From NCBI GenBank assembly GCA_010093485.1, contig MU001499.1, forward strand, positions 1,379,397 to 1,443,396: a stretch of DNA of 64,000 nucleotides, given 5' to 3'. The first letter of the stretch is position 1, and every line of letters starts with the position of its first letter. Below the pieces are notes generated by a model that made no database searches, was not told where the DNA came from, and saw only the letters and a program-made list of their open reading frames with translations. The DNA comes from Karstenula rhodostoma CBS 690.94. Its lineage: Eukaryota > Ascomycota > Dothideomycetes > Pleosporales > Didymosphaeriaceae. Both the position numbers and the translations under genes were made by a program. Shown here piece after piece: positions 46,281 through 56,759 of this stretch.

Positions 46281-48212
46281 CTACGTATCAATCAAACTCT
46301 CCAGATAATCATCCAGCTCCACAATCCTAAACCTCTCCCCCCACTTCACCTTGAACTTCCGATTCCTATACCCGGCGCTCATCTGCTGTTTCCAGCTAAC
46401 AAGCTCAACACGCCACCCCTTCTTCAGCGCGCGCTCCACATTCGCCAGAAACCCATCCGAGTGTTCCGCCGCATTGCCGTCGCCCGTCGCCAGCACCATG
46501 GTCGTCGGGACCTCGGTGTCGAGCACGCTCTGGCACATCTTCAAGTGCAGAATCTCGTCGACGCCCTGCTCGACCCATTTCGGAGCTGAGAGGGCGGCGG
46601 CGGCGGCGGCAGCGGTAGCGGCACCCGTTTCTGAGTCGCTGCCGCTGCCGAGGCCTGCGCGGAGCTGCGTGGCTTTGGTCCAGCCGACGCGCTCGACGTC
46701 CTTGAAGAATTTCTTGCGGTCGCTTTCTTCGCGGCGGATGAAGACCTGCTCTTGGATCAGGTTCTCGTAGCCCACGGCTTTGGACGTCTCGGCGAGCTTC
46801 ATCACGTGCGGGAGGGGGTTGGCCTCGCGCTGGGAGCTGGCGTAGATGCGCTTGGCGACAGGGCGGCGGCGTTCCATTAGGAGCGCGAGAGTGTCGAAGG
46901 ACAAATCGAGCTGCTGGTGCTGTCCGCGCTCTCGGAGCTTGTTTTTGAATCCGATCATGATGTTCGATGCGTCGACAAAGCAGTGTATACCTTGCGCCGT
47001 CGTCTCCTCGGTAGTCAAACGCATAGGAGACAAGAGATGGTGATGATCCTCTGGAAAATTGACCAGAAGTTGATTGAGATAATGGAAGTGTCGATCTGTG
47101 CGTGGCCTGATGGTCAAGCCTGTGGAGCCACCCCCAGGCGTAATCAGGATCTGGACAGGAGTTGAAAAACGGTTCGGAGACAAAAGTTGGTAAGGGGTCT
47201 GGCTTGCAACTCTTGCAGCTGATTCTAAGTCTGATCCAACACCAGCCTGTTGTCCTGCGGCAGTACCAAAACGAGGAGCCGCAACAGGAACTGGGGTAGG
47301 TGTGCTCGGAGCTTGTCCTGAGCTCACAGTAGGCAATTTAGAAGCACCCGCGGACTGTACCGTGCGAGGCACAAGGCGGCGGTTGAAGTGTATAGAAGAA
47401 GGGATTTGTGGTTGAACGCCATAGTCGGATTTGGATTCGTGTAGAGAAGGTCGGCTCGAGGCTTGCTTAACCGGAGTTTTTGCGAGGCGATCCACTGGGG
47501 CCTGTGGAATCGTGGGTTTTGGAAATGAAGTAGAAGCTGGTGCAAAGGACTGCACCAGTGAGTTCAAGCGCGGAGATGGAATAATAACAGAAACAGGATC
47601 CGCAGGAGTATGCGTTAAATCTGAAGCCCTGGTGGAGAGCTGCGGCTTGGAAGCTTGTGGACGTGCCTCAAGCAGCGCGGGAGTCGCTGGACGGATCTTT
47701 GCACCAACGTTGGATCGAGGTCGAGGCTGATTTTTCGACTGGGTGCTAGGTGTGGGCTCTTCCGGGGCGTGCGACGCTTTAAGCGCCCTCCGCGCCTCCT
47801 TCCGGTCTTTCTTCGCAGCCCTCTTGCGCTCTTTCTTTTGCTCCTTGGCTGTCAGCCCAGCCAGTGGGCTGTCCGGGTCGCCAATGTGAGCAGCATCAGC
47901 TTGTCCGTTCAGAACGGCATCGTCGGAGCTGATCGGACTCTCCGAGTCCACGGGACTGCCGGGTGCCAGCGGCCCCGATCTCGAGATGCCCAACTCATCG
48001 AATAGCTTTGTGAAGTCGCCGAGGCGTGGAATGTGTATATCTAAAGGTGGTTGCGCGATGGGCGTGGGATCGGACTTCGGTCCAGGCGTGGCAACAGGTG
48101 TTTGAACAGGGGACGCGGCCGACAGCGTGGGGGACGCAGCATCATAATCCGACTCTAACAGATCGATGACGGCGTTGAAGCCCCAGCCCGCATCAATGGG
48201 CTGTGACGGCAT
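46281..48212 (-). CDS. NYN-domain (PIN-like nuclease fold) protein
   Basis: A single exon of 643 residues. The N-terminal ~370 residues are disordered, Pro/Ser-rich, with a Lys/Arg/Glu-rich helix (AKEQKKERKRAAKKDRKEAR). The C-terminal ~250 residues look like an NYN domain: GIHCFVDASNIMIGFK supplies the first-strand Asp and Asn, RIYASSQREANPLPHVM follows, then EQGVDEILHLKMCQSVLD with a conserved acidic patch, then TTMVLATGDGNAAEHSDGF and WRVELVSWKQQMSAGYR. NYN proteins are metal-dependent RNases or RNA binders; the acidic residues needed appear present. An Ala run (about 46600-46625) sits in a loop. The ATG overlaps the stop of an upstream ORF on the same strand. Domain call is confident; RNA target is unknown. 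Confidence 0.87.
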   Translation of the reverse strand: MPSQPIDAGWGFNAVIDLLESDYDAASPTLSAASPVQTPVATPGPKSDPTPIAQPPLDIHIPRLGDFTKLFDELGISRSGPLAPGSPVDSESPISSDDAVLNGQADAAHIGDPDSPLAGLTAKEQKKERKRAAKKDRKEARRALKASHAPEEPTPSTQSKNQPRPRSNVGAKIRPATPALLEARPQASKPQLSTRASDLTHTPADPVSVIIPSPRLNSLVQSFAPASTSFPKPTIPQAPVDRLAKTPVKQASSRPSLHESKSDYGVQPQIPSSIHFNRRLVPRTVQSAGASKLPTVSSGQAPSTPTPVPVAAPRFGTAAGQQAGVGSDLESAARVASQTPYQLLSPNRFSTPVQILITPGGGSTGLTIRPRTDRHFHYLNQLLVNFPEDHHHLLSPMRLTTEETTAQGIHCFVDASNIMIGFKNKLRERGQHQQLDLSFDTLALLMERRRPVAKRIYASSQREANPLPHVMKLAETSKAVGYENLIQEQVFIRREESDRKKFFKDVERVGWTKATQLRAGLGSGSDSETGAATAAAAAAALSAPKWVEQGVDEILHLKMCQSVLDTEVPTTMVLATGDGNAAEHSDGFLANVERALKKGWRVELVSWKQQMSAGYRNRKFKVKWGERFRIVELDDYLESLIDT

Positions 48213-48655
48213 TACAGTCGCAGCGGAAGCGGGCGGGCAGTCCTAGCGTGGTCTATGAGTCTTAATTCTGCGAGTAACGCGAGGTTGTTCGGGATTTGTA
48301 GTAGGTGGCTAGAGCGGAAGAGGAGCTGCGCGTGGTCAGAAGGAGTAGTGAGCGGGAGCGGTTGCCGGGCATACTGGAAATGGCTTTCAATGGCTTCAAT
48401 CTCTCCCGCATGATCAACCGTGGTTGGGTCGCAATGGGGCTGCAAGATGTCTTCCAAGGCAGCAGCAGAAAGACGCAGGTAAGAAACCAAAGTAGGCACA
48501 ACTTCAGAACATGGAAGCGAAAGTTGCGAAAGGTACAAGCGTGTGACAGGAGAGCGAGGTCGAGGTGTTTGTCGGAGTACGGGTGGCGAGCGGGGCCAGC
48601 TGTCGTGGATCAATCTGAGCCTCACCGTCTGTGCGTCAATGTTCGACCACGTCAA
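48212..48655 (-). CDS. Possible small protein just upstream of the NYN gene (TAATG overlap)
   Basis: A 147-residue ORF, MTWSNIDAQTVRLRLIHDSW to LPLRL, whose TAA stop overlaps the ATG of the NYN ORF as TAATG, in a different frame. Composition is protein-like, with helical stretches such as VVPTLVSYLRLSAAALEDIL and LLQIPNNLALLAELRLIDH and no low-complexity bias. No domain recognised. It may be a real small protein on a shared transcript, an unrelated overlapping gene, or a chance ORF. A missed intron fusing it to the NYN protein is also possible, but I see no good splice pair. Confidence 0.42.
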   Translation of the reverse strand: MTWSNIDAQTVRLRLIHDSWPRSPPVLRQTPRPRSPVTRLYLSQLSLPCSEVVPTLVSYLRLSAAALEDILQPHCDPTTVDHAGEIEAIESHFQYARQPLPLTTPSDHAQLLFRSSHLLQIPNNLALLAELRLIDHARTARPLPLRL

Positions 48656-48926
48656 CAGTCACACGCCACCCAGGCCTATCTAGTATCATGATGGATCACA
48701 CACGTGCTGCCACCGTGAGGATTTGCATTCCTTCGCAAACGAATACTACGTTTAGACCCGCGTCTGGGCTCCTGGACTATGACATGTTCATTCCTCAGGC
48801 AGCGCTCCGGTACGTGTGCACGCATGCAGTGCCTGGGCCTCGGATAGTCGCTTGCCCCGCCGCGCGAGCCTAGGGACGCTGCGCCGTTGTCCTCGGGCAA
48901 ACACCGCACTCTACACGGCACCAAAC

Positions 48927-49909
48927 ATGTCTGCAGATTTCTGGGCAGGCTACACCTCAGGCGCTGTAGGCATCCTTATTGGGAACCCTCTGGATCTTGT
49001 GAAGACACGTCTCCAAGCGGGAAATGCAGCGCCTCAGACCGAGCCTACCGGTGCTGTCATAGGTCCCGCGCGCGCTGCGCCACAGAGCTTCAGACAGCAC
49101 TTTGACCGCGCGGGGACACTCGTCAAGGGTGAGAGGCAGCTTCTTGTTGGGTGTTCCGTTTGAAGGGAGGCGCTGATCTTCGATGTGTTAGCATAGGCAC
49201 CACAGCGCCTCTCCTTGGCTACGGCGCACTCAATGCGATCCTCTTCATGACCTACAACCGCACTCTCACATTCTTCAACGACTCCCCCGAGCTCCCTACC
49301 TCCTTGGCAAAAGTCTGGTGTGCTGGTGCCGCCGGCGGCCTGGCATCGTTCGTGGTCAGCGCGCCCACAGAGCTGATAAAATGCCGAGCACAGGTCTCGA
49401 CCGACCATGCTACTAGCTCATGGACGATAGTCAGGGACGTGTGGAAGCGAGAAGGAATACGTGGGCTCTACTATGGTGGTGGCATAACGAGCATACGCGA
49501 CGCGTATGGATACGGGTGGTTCTTCTGGACTTATGAATGGAGCAAGCAAGCAGTCAGCTCGCCGACAGACACGGACAGAGAGACGGCCATCAAAGTGCTT
49601 CTCTGCGGCGGGTTAGCAGGTGTGGTTACCTGGGCTTCCATCTTCCCGCTCGACGTGGTCAAGACCCGCGTCCAGACGCAGTTGATCAACGCACCACTAT
49701 ATAGAGAGGGCGAGAGGGAGACACTACTGCAGCACCAAGCGCATGGGAAGCGGTTGAGTACGCTCCAAGTAGCTCAAAAAGCTTACCAAGCCGAGGGTGC
49801 TGGGGTCTTCTTTCGCGGGCTCGGCATCTGTAGTATACGCGCCTTTGTTGTTAATGCGGTACAGTGGGCTGTATATGAATGGATGATGCGCCTGTTACGG
49901 CAAACTTGA
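48927..49909 (+). CDS. Mitochondrial carrier family (SLC25) transporter
   Basis: Two exons (48927-49128, 49197-49909) with a 68-bp GT-AG intron give 304 residues, the usual length for the family. Three repeats are visible, each with the carrier signature after the odd helix: GNPLDLVKTRLQ, SAPTELIKCRAQ and FPLDVVKTRVQTQ. Matching Gly-rich ends occur (GLYYGGGITSIRDAYGYGWF, FFRGLGICSIRAFVVNAVQW). These proteins move metabolites across the inner mitochondrial membrane. The second signature has Thr-Glu rather than Leu-Asp. I cannot assign the substrate; amino-acid or carnitine-type carriers are possible. The acceptor is the CATAG, not the TTAG four bases earlier, because only that keeps frame. Confidence 0.9.
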
Positions 49910-50309
49910 ATTCGTCTTCATCTCAGCGAACTGATGATACATGCGACCAAGCGTCCAGATGCTGTCCTCACACTAAGCACGCCAGCACCACAATGCGTGC
50001 AACGAACCATGCCGACCGGTTCATCCGGATACATTCCTGAAATCCACGATTTCTCAATCTAAAGTACAATATGAAAGTGGTATGAAATTTTCCCGACCCC
50101 GTCCGTCACTAAAACATTCCTCCATGCATAGCCCATCGCCAAATTACCACTGAAGTGTCCGATCTCTCAGACAGATGCCGCGTACGAGGAATAAATAATC
50201 CCGACCCTGTGAATAGCTTTGTGCAAGCTGTAAACATGGAGTCATGTACGCCGAGACTAGTGGACTGACCTCGAGCATAAATAGGGAGGCAGCTCCACTC
50301 GAAGCGCCT
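49910..50309. other. Short intergenic gap, convergent 3' ends
   Basis: 400 bp between the 3' ends of the carrier and the RRM gene. Nothing beyond presumed 3' UTRs. Confidence 0.55.
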
Positions 50310-52006
50310 TTACATGATTTGATCCTGAGTTAGGCCTCCGGTAGCCTCAGTGCCCTCCATGGCATCGCCGTTGCTCTGGTTGGAGTAGCGGACGTAGGTC
50401 AGGCCGAGGGGCCTGCCGCCGTACTGGTAGCCAGTGAATTTCTCTGTTAGATGTAAGCAATTGAAGTTTAAATACTACTAGCGTAAAACTTACGGATAGC
50501 AGTCTCTGCATCGGTAGCCTTCTCGAACTCGACCACGCCGGTGCCGCGAGAACGTCCATTGGGCTCGTACTGGATCTCAGCACGCTTGACGGCGCCAATG
50601 GTGGTGAACAACTCGACGAGATCTTCGTTGCTAGTGGACCAAGGCAGGTTGCGGACGTAGATCAGGTTACTGGGCTCTCCACCCGAGGTTGCGTAGTCGG
50701 TGAACGGGTTGGGCGGGTTCGAGGGACCATCAGTAGCGAAGCCGGGGGCACCAGCACCGCCGCCACCACCACCACCATAAGCACCCGCACCTCCAGCAAA
50801 CCCACCGCGGCCGCCTCCAAAACCACCTCCAAAGCCACCACGGCCACCAAAGCCGCCGCGGCCGCCGAAGCCTCCGCCGAAGCCTCCACGGCCGCCAAAG
50901 CCGCCGCCGAAACCACCACGGCCACCAGCTGGGCCAGCAAAGCGGTCTTCGCGCACTTCGAGGTTACGGCCTTGCCACTCATAGCCATTGAACTGGGTGA
51001 TGGCATTCCGGGCGTCTTCGGGGGTGTCGAAGGCGACGATACCGGAACCCTTGGGGCGACCATCTTGAGCGAGGTGAACGTCGGCACGGATGACAGATCC
51101 AGTGACGGCAGCTTGTCGGAAGAGATCCTTCAGATCTTGCCAGCCTACGTTGTACGGCAGCTGGGGAAGAGTTAGCTAATCAATCCTGAGTTAGCAGGAC
51201 GAGGATACTCACGTTGGCGACATAGACCTGGCGACCGCCGCCGCCTTGTGGTGGTCCTCCAAAGTTTCCTTGGAATCCTCCGTGGGGTGGTCCGCCGAAT
51301 CCGCCGGGGCCGCCGCCGCCTTGGAAGTTTCCACGAGTGGTGCTGGGATTGCTGAATCGAGGTTCGGCCTCACGGTCCTCGCGAACGTACACGAGACGTC
51401 CCATCAAGTTCTGGTTGCTGAGCGTCGCCACGGCGTTCTGCGCCTGCTCCCGAGTTGCATATTCCACGATGCCACAGCCCTACACCCAAGCAAAAGCCAG
51501 TCAACCTCCATCCAGCGCACAAACCGACCATCAGACCATTACCTTTGACATTCCATTCGGCAGCAGAAGTACGTCTGCGAACAAGACCTCACCGGCTGGA
51601 GCGCGTTAGCGATTGCGCAGCGCCAAACATGCTACGCGACCATACCCTGTCTCATGAAGTCTTTCAGGTGATGCCACTTGACATCGTACGAGAGATTGCC
51701 CACATAGACGCGACGGTCCTGCTGGGACGAGTCTCGGATGCTCTGCATCATCGTCTCTTTGCTGGCAGGGTCTACAGACCGCGACTGGCCTCCGCGAATG
51801 GATCCAAACGATTGATAACCTCCTGCGCCACCACCACCGACGGGGGAACGCGAGCGACGGTCGTTGCGACGATAGTCCTCGCGGCTACGAGAGCGGCTGC
51901 GCGGTGAGTACGAGCGTCGAGAGCGACGAGGTGAGCGCGAGCGACGTCGGGGCGAACGCTCGCGGGCGGAATCGCGCTGGTCGTATGTGTCAGTTTCGTA
52001 CGACAT
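50310..52006 (-). CDS. Three-RRM shuttling mRNA-binding protein, Gbp2/Hrb1-like
   Basis: Five exons (52006-51646, 51595-51543, 51479-51213, 51160-50494, 50443-50310), all GT-AG, give 493 residues. The N-terminus is an SR/RS-rich tail (SPRRRSRSPRRSRRSYSPRS). RRM1 has RRVYVGNLSYDVKWHHLKD and, two exons later, GCGIVEYATREQAQNAV. RRM2 has RQVYVANLPYNVGWQDLKD and KGSGIVAFDTPEDARNAI. A long Gly-rich FGG/RGG linker separates RRM3, which has NLIYVRNLPWSTSNEDLVEL and RGTGVVEFEKATDAETAI. Yeast Gbp2 and Hrb1 share this RS plus three-RRM plan and couple transcription (TREX) to mRNA quality control and export. The middle exon is only 53 bp. Nuclear role is inferred from the family. Confidence 0.9.
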
Positions 52007-54705
52007 GGTGGCGACAGACGTGACGGGAGATGGGGATAGATAAGGGCCGCAGTGTGCGGAGCGGTCGACGAGGCGTTGAGGTGGACGGCGGAGCTAGTCG
52101 TCAGGGCAAGCGCGCCCGGGCGGCTTGGCGTCACGTGTGGGGGCAGGATGCTGCTGCCTGCGACGACCACGAGCACGACGGCTCAGGCATCGTCGCAACG
52201 GCAGACACGCTCTGTGGGAAACAGAGCCGAGGGCCACGACGCAATGCAATTGGGAAGGAGAGGGGCAGAGAGGGAGAGAGGGCGGCAGCATACCTCGGAG
52301 GGCCGGTAGGAGTCAGTGTCGGCGTCTTGGGGGGTTCGTCAGCGCAAGTCGAGGAGATGGGCGAGAGTGGAGTGGTGGAGGGAAGGAGAGGAGAAGCTCG
52401 TCAGATGCCGGGGCACCTACCCATTTCTTCGTTGAGCAACAGCGCGGCGTGCAACAAGGGAGCTCCAGCTCCAGCTGAGCGGGACAAATGTGCAAGCGCT
52501 GCAGCAAGTCTGCCTTTTTGCCTGCCTCTCCAGTGTGCCTGCGGATGCTGCGGCCGCTAGCCAATGCGAAAGTCTGCGAGGCCCAGGATGCGGTCGGCAG
52601 GGAGAGAGGGGGGGCTTCGGCTTCGGCGCCTTGGGTCAAGCTGACGCTGCCTGGTCGACCTGTGGGCGTCGTCGACGATGAGCCTCTCCTCTCCGACCCC
52701 AACCCCACCGATGAGCCGATGGGCGGTTCGAGCCCCGTGCGCGCCGCTCATCCCGCGTTCCCCCCTAGGGCTGGCCTCTCTGCCCTACGAGCCTACGAGC
52801 AGATGTCGCCTCACGAGAGCGACAAAGTCCCAGTCGCCCTTCCATCGGCACGCCTCTCGCTGTCCAGCAGTCCCGCAGCGGCCGGGCCATCCTCTGACGA
52901 CCGCGGGCCGTCTTGCAGTTCAGCAGGTCCTGCGTTTCGTTTTGCTCCGTCTCTCCCCAACAACCTCCCCCATGCACCCACATGCCTGGCAGCTGCATGC
53001 CCCACCATCGCATTGTGCCGCTGCTGTGCCGCCGCAATTTCTTCCATTGGACTGTTCCTTTAATGAGGGAATTTCCATCTGCAGGCCCGACTCACCAATG
53101 GCGTGCGCCCCAGACAGCCAGCCTCAGCACGACGCACACCACACGCTCGGAGTCCTAGTTGAAGAACTCCGGCCCGCTAATGACGGCTACTCCACTCCAC
53201 CATCATCCGCACTACCCTTTGTACCCTGCTGGCCACCTCCGGACAATGATGCTGCCAAAACACTCGTCTCAGACACCCCGGAGCATAGTATGCAGTGCCG
53301 ACCTTCTGCGGTACACAGGGTCTCGACGTTCGCTGCTGCAGCTAGACTCAAGCAGCCTTGCCGCAAAAGGTAGACGCATCGCCGATGCAAGCACCCGTGG
53401 GAACGTGGAAATGCTCGGTTGAGCACCCTGCTTGCAGCCCGTGGTGCTGTAAAACACAGTCCACTTGGCCCGCATGTCGTGCTGTGCAGCCTGATGCAAG
53501 CATTGGAACCAGTGTCGGGACTTGAGATCGTGCCGTCCATATGCAGAATCTGAGCGGGGGCAACTCATTGCACGACGTGCAGTTTCTCGCGAACAGCTGA
53601 GTTCTGTTGGACGAAGCACTGACACCAAACGCTCACGCACCACTGACCCTTGCCCAATCGTTACTTAGCCCGAGGTTATCCAAGTGGGCCCACGGACTAA
53701 TCGGTGAATGTAACCTGGGTGGGTATCAGTAAAACAGCGGGGTGACCACAACGAAGCTCGTGCGGGAGGAAGGTAATGCACGGAAGAATTCCATGGCATT
53801 CTGCAGCGGCATCCATTGGGAAGATCGAGGAGATCCACAATGCGATACCGAGATCGGGCATCCAGGCCACGTCCACACTAGGTCCACCTCCTCACGAACA
53901 CCTTGATGTCTTTGACTGGTTCGCCTTCGCGCTTGTTTTATTCCCGCGTTCTTAACGAAACAGCCTCATACATCCTGCTGACGGATTCACGAAGCAGTAA
54001 GCGTTGGTCAAACCGTCTCCTTAAGGCCATGGTCAGCTCTTACTGCGTTGTGCGCCAAAAGGCTACACCGCTCATCCAAAGCTGCAAACGTTATACTGCG
54101 CGTTGTGGTACATGACGAAGACTCCAATCGTTGCTGTGCCCTGCCCTGCCCTGCCCTGCTATTTCACGGGTTTGCCCTCACATTCGCCTGACGTGGGGGG
54201 CTTGCGAGTCACACCGAACAGTCCGACATAGTAATCATTCACAGCACCTTCCAACGTCCAGTTGATCGAATAAACTCGCAATATAGACACAACGCGCCTA
54301 TCAGTGGTTAGAAATCACTGGGTCGCGTTTAGACTCAGTGGCCAATCGCTGGAGGCCTCGATACTGATACCTGTAATGTAGGTTGGCCATCGTCAGGCTC
54401 GGTACCGCCGGCTTGTCATCATCACGACTTTGTATCTTCGAGACACTCCTTCGTTCTCCACCCTGGGCAAGCACCCGCAGCCAAGTGCCCGTTAACAAAC
54501 ATTTATCTATAAATTCTGATCCAGGCCTGATGTTGCCAACCAAAACTTTAATTTACCACAACACTCCGAAAAGCGCTTTGGGTGCCAGATAACTTGACCA
54601 TTATTCGTTACCATTGTTATGTCGACTAAGGGCATCCGGTTTTCCTCTTTTGCTCAGTCTTCAATATTAATATTGTGTTTTAAGCATTATTAACTTAGAC
54701 TACTT
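52007..54705. other. Gene-poor region, GC-rich then neutral
   Basis: 2.7 kb. The first 1.2 kb is GC-rich and open in several frames on both strands without recognisable motifs, probably the promoter side of the RRM gene. A pentamer repeat (CCCTG, four to five units) lies at about 54138-54160. No gene supported. Confidence 0.5.
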
Positions 54706-55725
54706 TTGGCTATTGAAGCGCACCTAAGATCACCTCAGGCCCGGCTAAAGAATCTTGCTCTTCTGATAGATGAGCATTTCCTGCAGTCATCTTTCGTCGC
54801 TCTGGGCGGGGTCTCTTATGGGAATATAAAGACCGGATGCAAGCTAAGGCCTTTGCCAGTTAGATGTAGAATGGTTAATCCTAAAGTAACTCAGGCTACT
54901 ATACAAGTTTATTATCTTGACCTAATAGTGTATCGCCGATGTCCACCTTCCCGTGAGAGCCCGCCAACAGAAGGCTTTAGATTGAACAAAGATACCAAGA
55001 AGCGTCTAAAGCTGATCGTCTGCAATAGAAATGCCACGCCAAGCACACGGCCGTCAAGAGCTCCTCGAAGGAAATCGGCACCTAAAAAAGACAGCGAAGA
55101 CGGGCAAGCGCGTCGAGTGGTCTAGGAGACCGACGATGGAGAACCCGCTCTCACGCGATCAAAGCCTGCAGAGGGAAAGGCAACGCCTGCAAAGTTGCGT
55201 CGCGCAGGCGATGCTGACACCGACAGCAACGACAGCACCGCCGCCTGTCTACCTACGAAAACGCAGTCGGGGTACAGCGATACTATGTAGAGTGGGTGTT
55301 CAAGGCAAGTCTTTCTCTCTTACTTTACGACCTATGCTAAGTTTGTCTGAATAGGCAAAGTTCTGCGCGCAGGCGGTCGCAACTCTTCAACACGCTACAA
55401 GGAGTCTTGCCATTGGACAAGCTCGATGGGATCAAACCGCGCGGCGAACAGAAGACGGAGGACACGGAGCCATCTAGTCTGTATGCGCCGCAGTCGTACA
55501 TCCGCAACGAGAACACAAACTTCAGACCGGCAATGCTACTTCTTGATGTCTCGAAAGACATCTACGGCATTCTGCATGGCGACGGACAAGAGCGATATCT
55601 CCCGGTCCCTCGTCTCCATAAAGTCCCATTTCAGGACAACTTGCCCAGGTGGACTTGTGTGTACTGTAGTATACAGTATCGTAGATCGCAACACCTACCA
55701 CGCAACGTGGCAACGACATAGCATG
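54706..55725 (+). pseudogene. Decayed coding remnant of unknown family
   Basis: Coding-like text is split among frames. From about 54985 one frame reads NKDTKKRLKLIV, RRKSAPKKDSEDGQARRVV, a TAG at about 55123, then ETDDGEPALTRSKPAEGK and DADTDSNDSTAA. A second frame has STYENAVGVQRYYVEWVFK, followed by a possible GC-AG intron (AAG|GCAAGT ... GCTAAG ... AATAG, about 55304-55351). A third frame carries LQGVLPLDKLDGIKPRGEQ and RPAMLLLDVSKDIYGILHGD to about 55640. Each piece has gene-like codon use, but no single model joins them, so I read this as a decayed gene. Family and function unknown. The part before 54960 is the least convincing. Confidence 0.45.
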
Positions 55726-56759
55726 TGCCATGTAGATAAGACGCCGCGAGTCACATGGAGACATCGCCCAACGAAGTCTCGAGCACACGCACATCGCGCG
55801 ACGACCAATGTTTGGGGCTTTACCGAAAATTGCGAGCAACTTGAGGTCATCGCAGGCGTCTCCTTCTAGCCTTGAGACAGTTTCTGTTCCCTGTTCAATA
55901 AGTGCCCGAAACTCACCACCATTGACTTTACAACGGCAAAACGAAACCCTACGGTCGAGTGGATACGCCGCCGGCCCCCTCGTTTCTACCCGTTGTCCAA
56001 GCTCGCCCGCGCACTAGCCACAGACGCGTGCAAAACACGCGACCGCGTGGCTCGCCACTTTCATGTGGTCTGAGCCGTGGCGCTACCTTCGACTAAAACA
56101 CCCGGTGCCATGGCCTGGAGCCTGGATTCTTCTCCGTAGAATGCAGCCCTATCCGACCATTCAAGTTCGAACACCCCAAGGGTTGCACCACTGCACAAAT
56201 CTTCGTGGTCTATCTCGGAGCGGCATCCCATGCCACCATCCACCATCGCCGTCATCACTCGAACCTGTATCATTAGCAGTGGGTCTCTCCCGTCCACAAG
56301 CAGAAACCTTGCTCGAAAATCGCGCGCAACATCCTGAGAGCTGAGATGCTCCGAGTTATATCCTTGCCGCCATTCCCCTTCCGTCCACCACTCTAGTGCC
56401 AAAACGGCTAGATTGGGCCCATCCTACCCGAAGTTTCGATGCACGGCTTCCTCCGAGCCAACTCCGTGTGGTGACATCTAGTAGGTTGCACAATTTTTGA
56501 GGGAGGGCAAAACTTGTCGAGGGCCTCGTGCGAGGTTTTGTGGAGATGGGGTGTGTACATATATGGTGTGTGGTGCCCGCAGTGGTGGAGGCAGATATAC
56601 TGATGAACGGTTACTGTACTGGACACCACACCTAAAGTCCTTGAAACTCGACAAAATCTGCCACAGTCTGCGCGAAAGAAGTCTGCGGTCTTGGGTTGAA
56701 ACCCTATCTTTTACTCTACTCTACATCTTCCAGCAATTCAGGCTTCGTCTTGGTACACC
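55726..56759. other. Intergenic region upstream of the MFS gene
   Basis: 1 kb. A 113-residue minus-strand ORF at 56061-56402 has a protein-like composition but no recognisable motif, and I do not call it. The last few hundred bases should hold the MFS promoter. Confidence 0.45.

Noticed and set aside
52488..53373. Overlapping 191- and 231-residue plus-strand ORFs
   Set aside because: Two frames of the same strand and two of the other are open together; translations are Ser/Pro/Ala-rich with no domain, so neither is supported.
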